A DNA stretch of 64,000 bases from Pythium myriotylum (taxonomy: Eukaryota > Oomycota > Peronosporomycetes > Pythiales > Pythiaceae): NCBI GenBank assembly GCA_023091665.1, contig JALJCQ010000001.1, forward strand, positions 1,550,001 to 1,614,000, written 5' to 3'. The notes under the pieces were generated by a model, which saw only the letters and a list, made by a program, of their open reading frames with translations, did not search any database and was not told the DNA's origin. Below, one piece after another: positions 8,805 through 21,146 of the stretch. Each line of letters opens with the position of its first letter. Within the stretch, counting starts at the first letter, position 1. A program made the translations under genes and the position numbers.

Positions 8805-11800
8805 TCATCGTTGATTTTCCACTCTTTCGTCGTCGCCGGAGACTGATGACCTTTGCTCATCATCAACTCCCTCTTCTTGGACCGAGTCCACCGCCATCAC
8901 TGAATCGTCGTCAGAGTCAACCTCATCTTGCTCGCCTTCTTCTTCTGCGTCATTCGCCGGGCTAGACTCTTCCTCAAGTGTTGGCGGGAAGTACTCTCTC
9001 GCAAGCTGTGCTAGCTTCTGAGCAGCCCACTGTTCTTCGACATCTTCAGTCTTGGCTCTGTTTGCGGACAAGAAGTCCAGATTCTCATACGCCAGCTTGC
9101 CGAGCTGAGTCGAAACACCCATGTCCAGTGCCAGGAGCTCATCTGACGCAGCTCCATCTGTGTCGATCTCTACGACCAACTTCTGGCCCAGATATAACTT
9201 GGTCGAATCTGGGAGGTTATTCCACTGAAGCAATTTGTCAATGCTTGTGCGATACTTGAGGGATAGTGACTTCAGGGTCTCACCCGCACCAAGAATGTGG
9301 TGTTTCTTTCGATCTGCACCGATGCCAATCCTCGTCTGCCAATACCACAACCGCAACTTCCCATCCGCAGACATACTCACCAGACGTTTACGGTCGAACT
9401 GCAGATCAAGTATGCAGCCATCATGGCCCACAAGTGTCTGAACGAGATGCCCAGTAGCAAAGTCAGTTACGCAAATCTTGCCGTCGGCACCCCCACTAAC
9501 GACTTTCATGGCGTCGAACTGGAGACAGGTCACAGAGCACTTGTGGGTATCGCAGATCCTCAACAACTTCGACTCCGTCGCTTCCAAATTCCAGATAATT
9601 ATACGACCCCCAGTGTCGGCACTAACAATCTCACTGGCGATCTGACGTACGCTGGACACAGGGTGAAGATGCCCATTGAAGAAATCGTCACCCCGACGCT
9701 GCGCCTCGAGTACGTGCAATAGCTTAACTCTGCGCCTTGCCGAAGAGGAGGCTGCAGCACCGATCTCCCAAACTTTGACGCGATGGTCGGCACCTCCTGT
9801 GGTGAAAGTATTCTTGAAACTCTCGACAAACAATGCAGTGGTGGTTCGGTTGTGTGCTGATATGACGCGTGCGAGTAGCACCAGAGTGATCGTGTCGAAG
9901 AGGAAGACGTCACAGTCGGAGCTCCCACATGCAAGCCAGTGCGCATCTGCATGAATGCTCACGACCGTCGAATCGAAGTCAGTGAGGAAACGGTTTAGTA
10001 TAATTGACGATCCACCGATACACTCATCCTTCACGTCCCAAACCCCTACAGAAGCATCCATGGACCCCGAATAGATACGCGCTCCGATATAGAACAGACT
10101 TACTATTGGAGCTTGATGGCCAACGGGAGCTCCTAGATGGTCTTTTTGCGGGTCCCCCACCGCTTGACTCAAGCACGCGCCGGATAGAAGATCGAAGAGC
10201 AGACCATTTAAGCCTGAACAAGCTACGCACGTCATTATCCCATGACTAGCTGTGCCGATTACATTTTTGAGCGCTTCATTGGTTGCATTAAAACTGAAAC
10301 AGCGGATTGGCTCTTTGGAGAGCATTCTTCGCATGAGAGCACCTGTTTCCACTAACAACTCACTCTCGAGTTCCTTGATCTCGTCGTCAGCGTTTCGAAC
10401 GCGCACATTGGAATTCATAATCTCTTTTGTGATGTGATCTTCAGCGACCTTGATGATGCCCATCAGCTTTGCAAGCTTTCGCTTAAAGTCCTCGATCTCA
10501 TAACGCGCACTAGTTCCACGGATCACGGCCGAGTCAACCTGCGTCGAATCACTTGCAAGTGCTCTCTTCAGATCAGCTTCACCTTGCTCCAGCATCGCTT
10601 TCTTCTCTCGTAAAAGCTCCTCTAAGCTAGCAACCCACTTGCTCTCTTCACGAGCCCTGTACTTGCACTTAATTCGTTCCCGACGAAGCCGAGGTACGAT
10701 TGCCTTGACACGTTCCAACTCGATTTCTTTTGAGGACTCAGCACCAATACCAACAAGGTGCGTCTGGAGATTCTGGAGGCGGCTATTTGCGTTATGAATC
10801 TTTTTCTCCAGAACAAACTCGATTTCGTCCGCAAGAACTCGATTGTGCGACTGCATCTCGCCATCTTCCAGCTTTGCAAAAGCTCTTTCGAGTCCACGGT
10901 AGCAGCTCAGTTGACCTTTCGAGTCGCCGACGACTTCGAAGCAAAGTAGCGCTCTTTCGAAATTGTCTATGCTCTGCCGGAGATCACCCAGAGCAAAATG
11001 GACTCTTGCGATCCACAAAAGCGCTTTCCCCTCTTCTCGTTTGTTTGCCCCTCCACCAGGTCTTCCGGCAATTACGAGAGCGCGATGAAAGCGCACTAAG
11101 GCCTGCTCATTCTGCCCCAACCTGAAGAGGACGAGTCCAATTCGATGCTGAAGCTCACAAACTTGGTGCAGATCCATTCGATCCACCCACTGTTCGTGGC
11201 TTTCGATGAGCTGATAGAGCCGAAAAGCACCCTCGTAGTCTTTGACGTCGATTCTTGCGTCAGCCTCCAGGCAAAATGGGTAGAACTTCTCATTGACAAA
11301 CATCTCAGATGCGAAGTCTTCATTGTTGGTTTCCTGACTAGCGCTGCAATCAAGCGACTTCAGTTGGGATTCTGTTTGACGTATTTGGAGCAATGCCGCT
11401 CGCGCCTCAAATGCTACTTCCTCCCTCCCGATGGAAGCGTTCAACAACCCCATGCTCCCAGCGCCATAAACGCTGTCGCCATCAGGATGCGTGCGGACTA
11501 CCCGGCGCCAATGATACAGTGCTGACCTCAGTTTGCACGTACACATTCGTCTCAGAGCAGTAGTCATTTTCCGCCTCCGGTCTTTGCACTCGTCACGGTT
11601 ATATACAAGCGCACTAAAGCTTCGATAGATGAGTCCGTCGTGAATGTGTGCCATCGCAGCGTATCTACCATCCTTTGCTTCCTTCGAAAACGCGTCGGGA
11701 TCCGATTCAAAGCGAGCAAGCGCATCCATGCGATCGTGCAATCTTTGGCGAAGCACCGAGAGCCGCTTTTCATCTGCACGTAGATAGTTCTCTGTCTTAA

Positions 11801-13891
11801 CAATGTCTGCTTTGGTATCCAGGATGTAAAGCTGTTCTATCTCGATTTCATCTTCGAGTGCCACGACTAAATCCTCGGTGTAGAAACGCTGGAGGCCATT
11901 CTCCAGCACATCGGAGTCCATTTGTGGGCCTCTGAACGTCCGAGCTCTCTCCAGCTCAGCCTGTTTCTCTGTAATTCGATTTTCAGCGGCGCGTATTAGC
12001 GAGACAAGATCTGTCCGACGGTCCTTGCACCATTGAACGTTGTACTCTACTCGCTTCAACTCTTGCTGGATGTCAGCGATACGGAAATGAAACTGTCGAT
12101 GACGCTCAGCGATCTGTTGTTCCTCTGATAAGTGGTCAAACTTCATTGTGCTTTTGGCCAAGTGCTGAATGGAGCCCTCTTCACCACCATGTTCACTTGT
12201 CGCTCTCTCTTCTCTCAGTAGTAATGCATCAACCTTAGATTTCAAGTGCGGATGTGTCTCTACAATGAACTGAGATACGAGTTCGATATAGTGTTGCCTT
12301 TCATATCGTTGCATGAACCCGCTGAGGAACTGGGAGTCCACGATGCGGGTTCGAGCGTTCACTGCTGCTTGTAGCTCGTCCAATAATCTGTGTTCACTTC
12401 CAGGGGCTACCATAATAGGTTCCTTTAGAGTGGCACATGAGTCAGTTATATGAGTAGCATCAATTACCTATAGTGATGATCGTCTCAATAGACTGACTGA
12501 ACACCCCGGGGATGCCTGCTTTATTCACTGCACGGACCCGAAACTCTTTGTGCGCCTTCCCACTGAGCAAATCCAGCAAAGTAAACACTGTCTCTGCGGA
12601 AAACGTCCGAATGAGCCGGGGTTTGTATACAATTTCAGAAACATCGAGGAAGTTCTTGTCAAACGTAACTGTCTCTTCCATCACAGCCTCGACGAACGAG
12701 ATCTCGTAGTCTTGCACCGGTACCCCACCATCATCCGAGGGTGGAGTCCATGATAAATTTATGGTCTTTGCCGTGACAGCGCCAACGGTGAGGAATAGCG
12801 GAGGCGAAGGTGGCGCTGGCGGGGCTGTTTTAACGATATCGAGGGAATTGCTAATCGGACTAACGCCATTTCTCGTCACTGCGGCGATGGAGATATTACG
12901 GTACTCCTGGTTAGCAGTGAGCGCGGTCAACACGAACCGGTTGGCCGGCACTGGGCGCGTCTGACACCAGTACGAGAGCCGCAGCGGTGGAAGTGATTCC
13001 AGCAGCCGAGCACTGGGATCATTTCGCTGTGGCATGGATGAGCAGATGGAATAGCGAAGCTCATAGTCGATGATGGGATGCGACCCCGTGAAAATCGGTG
13101 GATCCCATTCAAACGCGATAGTGTTGTGTGTGATCCCTGCGGAGGCGACGCGGAAATTGCGCGGGGCCTGGGATAGGAAGCGAGGCGGCGATGTACCGCC
13201 AGGGACACCTATTTCTGCTCGGTGGTCGTTCTCCTGGTTTGGGCTGGGTAGCGGATGGCTAGCGCTAATCTCCGGGAGTGTGATAACTCTCCGACCAGAG
13301 CAGTTTGCGACGTGCGAGGTGTACAACGGCTCCATGAAGGATCGATTGCAGTGAGAGCACTTGCGCGCTGCGAGTTTAGCCGCGCGGAGGCTCGCTTGAG
13401 CGGCGACTGTAGTCCTCGCGAAGGTCTTGTCGAGGGCAGTATCGCGACTGAGTTGCGTGAGGTGCCGCACTCGCATCTGGAGCTCATCCAAACGATCGCT
13501 TTTGAGCCGCACACTCGACTGGGAAGCCTGGATGTCCGACTTCAACCGTCTGATGCACGCCGCCAGTCACAACAACTATCTTACGAGCCAATCGTACGGA
13601 ATAACCGGGGTACCTCAAGTTCTTCTCAACGGTGAGCTGCTGATCAGCGCAGCGAATGGCTGCGACTTGCTTGGCATCCGACGCGAAGACCTCGTTCTGT
13701 ATTTCATAGAGCTCATGTTTCGACTCAACGAGGGCTGGGAGGATATCCGACGAGACGGCATTACGACGCGACCCACTTGTCGAAAACGAAGAGCTCGAGG
13801 TCTCCGCGTGGTCGTCGGCGCCGGCCGCGAGCGCCGCCTGCCTGCGGTTGCCGATACGCCGACGGAGCTCAGCCGCCGCCTCAGTCGCCAT
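8805..13891 (-). CDS. Multidomain protein: C2HC zinc finger, FN3 x2, coiled coil, TPR, WD40, LysM (3 exons)
   Basis: Exons are 13891-13614, 13549-12468 and 12406-8805. Lengths sum to 1,654 codons (1,653 residues) and the frame is closed. In order: coiled-coil start; a C2HC finger (CSHCNRSF-x6-H-x4-C) near residue 155; two fibronectin-III-like domains (TIAFEWDPPIFTGSHPI.. and INLSWTPPSDDGGVPVQDYEI); a long coiled coil; TPR-like helices (VLFRLGQNEQALVRFHRALV; ARVHFALGDLRQSIDNFERAL); a second coiled coil; about six WD40-like repeats (IYSGSMDASVGVWDV, VVSGGADGKICVTDF, LVSMSADGKLRLWYW); a LysM module (GETLKSLSLKYRTSIDKLLQWNNL); and an acidic tail. The last intron acceptor was placed at TATGGTAG because the nearer TAAAG acceptor breaks frame. 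No signal peptide or membrane segment is visible, so an intracellular scaffold is inferred. Function unknown. Confidence 0.8.
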
Positions 13892-14082
13892 CGCTACGCC
13901 ATCAGCTCGCGCTCCATCTCTCGTTCAAGTTGTCGTTTCGGCGCCCTCACACAACCTTCGCGCGACATCCCAAACGTTGAAGCAGATGAAACGGCGCTCG
14001 GAGAAACGGAATACGTGCTCTGTCGGCGACGCGAAGCGACGCGTGCGCGTCTGTCCCATCATTCGCCGCGAGAGCGGACGCC
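13892..14082. promoter_or_regulatory. Short bidirectional promoter region
   Basis: The 191 bases between the divergent ATGs at 13891 (-) and 14083 (+) must serve both the multidomain scaffold gene and the Sec7 gene. No clear TATA box was seen. Confidence 0.3.
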
Positions 14083-17000
14083 ATGGCGCTGCGGGGTGTC
14101 GAGACGGCGCTGGAGCTGGAGCTGACCACGACGCACGCAGATGAGGGCTCGAAGCCTGTGGAGGCGGTCGTCGAGACGCCCCACGAGGCGATGCTGCGCA
14201 GTGCCATCACTCAGCTGCTCCACGACACATCGGCAGAGGAAGACGCGTTCGCATATCTCCGAGATGTGTGCACATCGACACTACAAGCGAGGCGGCGCCC
14301 CGGCGATGTTGAATCGACGGAGGACGAAGCCACGTGCGCGTCGCCACGACCGACCGATACGTGGTTGCCGCCCCGAAGCCCCCAAGAACGACTGCGATCT
14401 CTGGTTCCGAGTGCGATCGAGAGGGGAAGAAGTCGGTACGGCCGGCGCGCGATGCAGTGAGTGGGATCACGTCTCCTTGTATCGACTGGGTTGTGAGATG
14501 TTCTGTCCAGAGCAGAACCCAATGACGAGCCGCGTTGGAAGAAGTTTGATGCGGATGACCAAGTGCCCATTACCGATATTGCCTGCATATTCACAGGAGA
14601 TGTAGTCCCCGATGGATACACGAAGGTATGTCAGGGCGTGATACACGAACTTAGCCTCCCAACGACTAATCACGCTCCAGATTGAGCGCTCCCCGACGGG
14701 ACAGCGGGCAGATCTGAGCAAGGGCGGAGGTGGAGTCTTCATTTACCTCTGCGTGAGCAGGGATCCATCCACGCACAAGTTGCCCATCGGGGAGTTACTA
14801 GCTGTGTTCCCGGAGCGAGGAGAGTTCGTCCCCACCGACTACGAGGTTGTACAGCGACGAGGAGCAGCAGCAAACCTGAACACTGTGAGTTTATGCTCAA
14901 CACCAAACCAACCTGTCGCTGATTCTAAAAGAATTGGACAGGGCACACAAGGCGAAAGAATTTACCTCTGCTACAAGCGATCCACCAACTCAGCTATCGT
15001 TGACATCGCTGTCCTCTTCCCGCGAAAAGGAGACAAATTGCCTTACGGGTGGAGTTTCTTTCAGTCGCGGCTGGCTACGCCATTATCTCATCATTTTTGA
15101 GTTTTAGCTTTCTTAAAGTTGATCGGACACCCGATGGATATTCTGCTGATCTAAACGCCACAACAGGAGGAACGGAAGTGTTCGTCGCGTACAAGAAGAA
15201 TGTGCACTGTTTGAAAAACTTGAGCGACCACTGGATGCAGATGCTAGACTCATTGCAGTCTGAAAAGAGCTCGAAGCCATCCGATACTTTCTACGAGAGT
15301 CGACAGACACCATCAGACACAAAATTTGATGAGGTTCGAGCTTCCAACGCAGTCCAAGATTCTGTACTGAGAACGGATACTTCGCCAGGTAAGCGCAACC
15401 ATTTGGAGCTGAACTATCATACAAATTGGCCTTACCGTGGTTTCTGCTAAATCACCAGAGGCCCCCCTTTTAATTTCTCAAAGGTTGGCCGAATTCTACA
15501 TGTATCCGATACTCCTCGCATGTTACACGCGTCATGGTGAGCCAGCTGGAATCGCGATCCAAGCGATAGCTCAGTGTTTTGACACCGGGCTATTTGAGGA
15601 CGTTCTTCATGACTCGGAACTTTGCAGACTTGATGTTGTCATGGAGTCGCTAACATCACTGGGACACCAAGGAGTCAAATCTCGATTTGCTACGATACTT
15701 CCTTTCTTCCGAAAAGTAGTCAGGAAATTCGCTGGTGGATATCCTCCTTTCATCCTTCACACTGTATTGAAGACCTTGATCTTCGTCGGGGACTTCGACA
15801 CATCTTTGGTCAAGTCCGTCGAAGATGAGCTGGTGTATAAAATCTTGAGTCGATACGAGGCGGAGCGAACAGAAAAACAGCTTCGCTTGGATCGGCAACG
15901 AAAGCTTGAGGTCATGCGTTCTTCAAACGACATTGCCAATTCCATCGTGACAGACCTTATGAATGAGGTCTCTGAAGGGGCGGAGGTAGCAAGTATCACT
16001 GAGAAATTGCTAGGAGTATTCAAGGTGAGGGAGGCTTTGCGTGCCACGCTGATATCCACCTAACCAGTTCATTCAAAACGCTCAGACTCACCCTTCCATC
16101 CACTCTCCTGGCTACTGTGCCGAGCTCATCAGTGCTCTGGAACCAACTGGTTCATCAACGGTAAGAACAGGCACGACGGACGTGTCGGAATCACTATGCT
16201 TACTGAAACCTGAACAGGCGGAAAAGAATACATATCAATTGATCATCACACTAACCAAATCTGTTAGCCGAAAACTATCCATTACAAGTGAAATGGCCTC
16301 AGAAAGGGAGCAAGTCTCTATTGTAAACTCCCTTCGAGCGTTGAACGTCGCGCTTCACGCTGCAGGATTGAATGTCCGTGAGCACCGTGGCTTTGGCCAA
16401 ATCATTCGCCGGATAGTGTTCTCGACTGTCAACTCAACGGCGTTACTATGGTCTCTTGATGTATTTCGCGCTAGCTTGACGCTGATTTCAACGCTGTGGA
16501 ACCACTATCGAAGGCACTTGAAGGTTGAATTCGCGCTACTTTTCGAGCATTTGTTCATTCGCATGCTCAAAAGCACCTCTTCGGGTGCGGTCAGTAATCA
16601 ACTATCGATCCTCGATGAAATTACGCCGTGGTTCCAGCTTCCACACAATGTTGTCGAGATTTTTCTGAATTACGACATGGAGCGAGTTCAACAGTGGAAA
16701 ATATTTGAACATCTGTGCGGGACACTGTGCAGCATCGCTGAAGGCAACAGTGCTACGGTACCATCGCTAGATGAAGAAGTCGACTCGAGCCGCGTCCGAC
16801 TTCAACTCCAAGCTATGACAACAATCCTCGCAATTACCCGCAGCGTTATGGACGCGAGTGGGCACGCACACCTCATCAACCGTGATGCACGAACCCGAAT
16901 TCTCTCGATGGATCATGGTGGCTGGGAGCAAGACGAACAAACCGACACGTCCGTTCCGGAGGACCCTGTGACTGCAGGATCAGTGTCGTCAGAGACTCGA

Positions 17001-19061
17001 GATGCTACGCCAGCTGAAAGTGCTGGATCACCAGACATTAAAGGTGGCAGTGGCAGCCGCCGTTTCAATCCGAAGCATGGTGCGATCAATGTACGAATGA
17101 CAAATGAGTTGCAGAAACGAAACCAGCAAGTACTTAAACGCGCGATGGAAGTTGCTTCCACCAAGAGCCTCAAAAAGGCAATTGAGTATCTCGTTGCCAT
17201 GAACTTCATCAAGGAAAACCCAAGGGAGATCACATCCTTCTTACGCATCTACTCTGAATTCTTCGATGAGTCAGAAATTGGGGACTATCTTGGTGAAGGA
17301 GACGAAGACTTTAAAGTTCAAGTTAGGCTGACATACGTGCGTGCTATTTCATTCAAAGGCATGACTCTCGTTGAATCGCTACGCCACTTCCTTACAAACG
17401 GTGGGTTTCGTTTACCTGGAGAAGCTCAGAAGATTGAGCGCATGGTGGAGGCTTTTGCGCAATGCTTCTGGGAAGACTCCCCAAGTTCTTTCTCTTCAGC
17501 GGACACAGCTATGATCATTGCTTACTCTATCATTATGCTCAATACTGACCTACACAACCCTCAAGTGAAGAAGAATAAAATGTCCAAAGAGCAATTTGTG
17601 AAGAACAACCGAGGCATTGACAACGGCAAAGATCTTCCCAGGCGATTTCTTGAAGATGTGTACGAGGACATCGCACGACGACCAATGCACATCAAAGGTA
17701 GCCGTTTTGTTCCAAAGAGTCGTGAGTCAGCGCTTTCTCTAGCCCACGTTGACCTCGAGAAGTTCCGCTCGAGCGTCGCAAAGTCGGTGACACAGTCAGA
17801 AGAACTCATGAAGGACTTGTCCCAAACCTACTTCGTCTTCAACTTTGTCGGTGTCGATGCTTCCATCAGCCCCGAACTGATCAAAGTACTGTTCGAGCGT
17901 GTGTGGTTTTATCTGTTGGCACTTCCAACATCGATACTGTGTGACTCTCAGTCTGATCTCACACTAACGATGCACTGTCTTGACTTGCTGCGATACTCAA
18001 TCTCGACTTGCCTCTTTCTTGGGATGTCGGTTGAAAGAAGGGCATTTTGCAACTTGCTCTTGCGAGTTCAAGGCATGCTTGATATCCAACAGGTCGGTAG
18101 TTGTGGTGGCGATGACAGGGTGTCATCGTTCACGCCAGCGATCACAGCTGAGTGGCTCGACAATATCGAGACCGCGGCCACTACCGACGATCCATGGCGG
18201 GTCATGGGTGATATCCACATGCTTGTCAACAAAATGAAGGAGACTATCCAGCGACGACAACGTTCCGAAGAGCTCAACTCAGTGATAAAGAGGATTAACC
18301 GGGGTCTCTACTACTTGAAGGATACAGCCCACTTTATTCGAGAAGGGGACCTCACGAAGAAGTGTCGATCCCGCAATCAGACTTACCGCTTCTTTCTCTT
18401 TAATGATCAAATCCTCTACGCCGACAAAGGGATATCAGGCTACTGGAACCCCCACAACTCCCTTCGCCTGAAGTTGACGCGAGTAAGCGATGTGCCGGAG
18501 AGTGTCATGAACAAGCACGCCTTCCAGATCTCCAACCCGGTCAAATCCTTCACGGTGTTTGCCGATAGCGCGCACGGAAAGATCGAGTGGATGCGACTGA
18601 TCGAAGATGCAATTGCGGAGGCAACCAAAAAGGTGACCATCAACGCGCGCCGGTTGTCGTATCGAACAATGGTGCCAGGGTCTGACGAGTCACCGAGGTC
18701 CGTACCAGCTCCTGGCTCACCCAGTGCACTTGCCTCGTCAGCTACGGCCGCCATGAAGAGTCTCATGAGGCGATCCTCTCGCTTGTCATCTCCGATGTCT
18801 GATGAAGACACTACGAAGGGAGATATCACAGTCTTAGTCGACCCCACCACCCCTACCTCAGCACTTCAAGTTGAGCAAGTCGAGTCCGTGTTGAATGGAA
18901 TCAGTGTGGACGACGAAGCGCTCCTAGATAACAAAGCTGAATGCTCAAGCGAAGAAGTCGAGATTGAAATGACTCGCCCCGAGACTGACGCAGACTCTTC
19001 GAGCGATGGACTCACCAGTGAGAACCAGCTTCCCACCACATCGCTCTTGTCGGATGGCTAG
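14083..19061 (+). CDS. MABP-Sec7-PH ARF guanine-nucleotide exchange factor (8 exons)
   Basis: Exons are 14083-14456, 14511-14625, 14681-14884, 14942-15053, 15119-15388, 15459-16024, 16068-16160 and 16218-19061. They sum to 1,526 codons (1,525 residues) with an open frame. Residues of about 130-330 hold repeated MABP-type beta-prism units (DGYTKIERSPTGQRADLS.. IYLCVSR; GERIYLCYKR; IDRTPDGYSADLN). A helical region follows. Sec7 lies at about 870-1065 and includes FRLPGEAQKIERM, which carries the glutamic finger, and IIMLNTDLHNP, so catalysis looks intact. A PH domain lies at about 1280-1385 (GDLTKKCRSRNQTYRFFLFND.. WMRLIEDAI). Known role of the family: GDP-GTP exchange on ARF GTPases at Golgi/endosomal membranes. 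MABP and PH would both give membrane contact. Splice sites are mostly GTAAG/GTGAG with CTAAC branches; the donor GTTTCT after exon 4 is weak. Confidence 0.88.
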
Positions 19062-19458
19062 TCCTCTTGCTCCAGTCCTTATCCTGCTGGGTCGCTACGA
19101 AAGAGAGCAATGCGAAACGGGGTCAACGCTTAATGAACAAATAACTTCGTTTTCCATTCTCCATATGAACTCGATCAACAAGCATCGCGTATTGCGTCAC
19201 GAGGACGCAGTCACGATCCAAATGCACATGCATCCACGCAACATGCAAACATGTTCACGCCACAGTTTTCTTCGTCCCCAGGGTTTGCAGGTGTGCAAGC
19301 CTCTAGCTTCTGTCTCAACGCGCGAGTGCTGCCCGGTTGTCGTCGTGCTCGTGTCGAGCCACCAACGATCCAGCAGCACGCGAGCCGGTCTCTTCCATCC
19401 AGCGGTCATAAGAACCCCCGGGAGGAGAGACCGGCAGCACGCAGAGAGACCTGTGAAA
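19062..19458. other. Convergent intergenic gap
   Basis: These 397 bases lie between the 3' ends of the Sec7 gene and the F-box/SPRY gene. No coding frame, hairpin or repeat stood out. Confidence 0.5.
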
Positions 19459-20718
19459 CTAGAGGCTTGCACAGAAACCCTCGATATCAAAGCGGAATGG
19501 GGCCGATCCAGCATTCAGGACAGCGCGATCATTGAACTCGTGCAGGGAGACGGCGGCGGCGTACTCCCCCTCTGGCACAACGAAAGGAGCCAGGCCCAAG
19601 AACCTACCGTTCAGCGTGAAGAAGACCTGGCGAGTCGCCAGGTTGAGGCCGCAGCCCACCGTATCGACGGCGGTCTCGCCCTCGGCGTTGCGGACGCCCC
19701 ACGACGGACCGTAGGGCGCCCACTCGCCCCCATATGGAGCGGCTCCGTCATTGTAGACGAAGTCGCCGTCGTTCCCGTGGTAGCCGAAGGACACGCCCTT
19801 CCAGCCCACGTGCTCGTCCGAGCCGTAGCCGTACGCGCGGCGCGTGGTCTCGTCCGAGAGCGACACGAGGCCGACGCTGCCGCAGCCCGACATGGCCACC
19901 TCGAAGTAGCTCACCTTGGCGCCGAGGGCGCGCGCGCTCGAGAGCACGGGCAGCGGCTTGACGCCGCGCGCCGAGTCGACGGCGCCGCGCGTGAGCACGC
20001 GGAGCAGCGAGTTGTTGAGGATCTCAAAGGTCGCGTCGGGTCGCTTCGTGACCTGGCTGCGGGTCGCGAGGGTGTACTCAAAGTCGGCGCGGCGGTCGTG
20101 GATCATCGCGAGCGCCGTCTTGTAGTCGAGCTCGTAGAACTTGCGCGCGAGGCGCGTCGAGACGGGCTTGCCGTCGGCCGAGGCGAGCGCGCCGCGCCAC
20201 GTGCGCGCGTAGATGCCCATGACGAGGCGGCCCGAGCCCATGATGACGTCGCGGAATTCTGTGCACACGGACGCGGCGCGCTGGAGGTCGGGGAGAGCGA
20301 GGAACTCGAAGCAGAGCTCGAGCGCGTGGCACTCGAGGTGGTCGTTCTGGGAGCCGCTGGAGGAGCGCGCGCGGCGCAGCTGGCGGCGGCGGGCCTTCTG
20401 GCTGAGCTGCTTGGCTCCGGTCGCGGGCAGCAGCGTCGCGAGGTGGAGGCGCGGGCGCGAGATGTCGCTCCAGCGCAGCTCGCGCGCCGAGGGCGGCGAC
20501 TGGAAGCGCGAGGCGACGGCCGCGTAGCTCTCGTAGGCGAGACACTCGTCGGGGATCTCGGGCTTGGCCATGGGCGAGGAGGCCTGCGCGGCGGCTTCTT
20601 CGAGGAGATCGCCGAAGCTCGCGAGGCGGCCGCGCGAGGACTTGGCATTTAACACGACATAGGTTCGTAACTTGTGCTGGCGCGGAGAGAAGCTGGGCTG
20701 GATCGCAGTGGCCACCAT
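19459..20718 (-). CDS. F-box-like/SPRY domain protein
   Basis: The product is 419 residues from ATG 20718 (MVATAIQPSFSP). The frame stays open upstream to 20925 but that part is Arg/Ser-rich and not domain-like. An F-box-like helix bundle sits near residues 145-175 (LELCFEFLALPDLQRAASVCTEF). A SPRY domain fills about 275-415: VSYFEVAMSGCGSVGLVS, then VGWKGVSFGYHGNDGDFVYNDG, then GCGLNLATRQVFFTLNGRFLG. F-box plus SPRY is the layout of substrate receptors of SCF ubiquitin ligases (FBXO45-like), with SPRY binding the target; the substrate cannot be inferred. The 5' third is very GC-rich and has long frames on all strands; the domain match decides this one. Confidence 0.8.
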   Translation of the reverse strand: MVATAIQPSFSPRQHKLRTYVVLNAKSSRGRLASFGDLLEEAAAQASSPMAKPEIPDECLAYESYAAVASRFQSPPSARELRWSDISRPRLHLATLLPATGAKQLSQKARRRQLRRARSSSGSQNDHLECHALELCFEFLALPDLQRAASVCTEFRDVIMGSGRLVMGIYARTWRGALASADGKPVSTRLARKFYELDYKTALAMIHDRRADFEYTLATRSQVTKRPDATFEILNNSLLRVLTRGAVDSARGVKPLPVLSSARALGAKVSYFEVAMSGCGSVGLVSLSDETTRRAYGYGSDEHVGWKGVSFGYHGNDGDFVYNDGAAPYGGEWAPYGPSWGVRNAEGETAVDTVGCGLNLATRQVFFTLNGRFLGLAPFVVPEGEYAAAVSLHEFNDRAVLNAGSAPFRFDIEGFCASL

Positions 20719-21146
20719 GGTGTCGAAGCAGGAATGGCGCGAGCGGCGCGCGGGAGGAGCGGCGAGAGAGACACGGCGCCCTGCGTTTCTTGGACTGGCG
20801 GGTCCGGTGCGCCGCGTGCTGCTGCGACTGATCCCGCGAGGAGAAAAACGAAGAAGGCGACAGGGAGAAGACCTGCGAGATGGAATAGACGCATGAGACA
20901 TAATCACGCAGATCCACAATGACACGATGCATTGGAGCGAGTCGGATAACCTCTAAGAACAAAAGAAAGCCGAAAGATGATTGTCGTCCAGGAGGCGATG
21001 GGTTCTTGAAGTTGAAGTTACGGCTTGTCAATGAGGAGCTCCGGTCGGGAAAAGAATGCCTGACAGGACGGCCCTCGGGCCAATGGGAAGGCGGCGTGGT
21101 TAAAAACCTACCGTACGGGCAGGCATTCTTTTTTTTTTCACGACAT
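20719..21146. promoter_or_regulatory. Promoter of F-box/SPRY gene and 3' end of oligopeptidase gene
   Basis: The 428-base gap between two co-directional minus-strand genes contains a T-rich run (+ strand 21127-21139), which reads as a poly-A tract just downstream of the oligopeptidase stop on the minus strand. No RNA gene was seen. Confidence 0.3.

Noticed and set aside
19006..20652. 548-codon + strand frame antisense to the F-box/SPRY gene
   Set aside because: Arg/Ala/Val-rich GC shadow with no domain, while the minus strand shows a SPRY domain.
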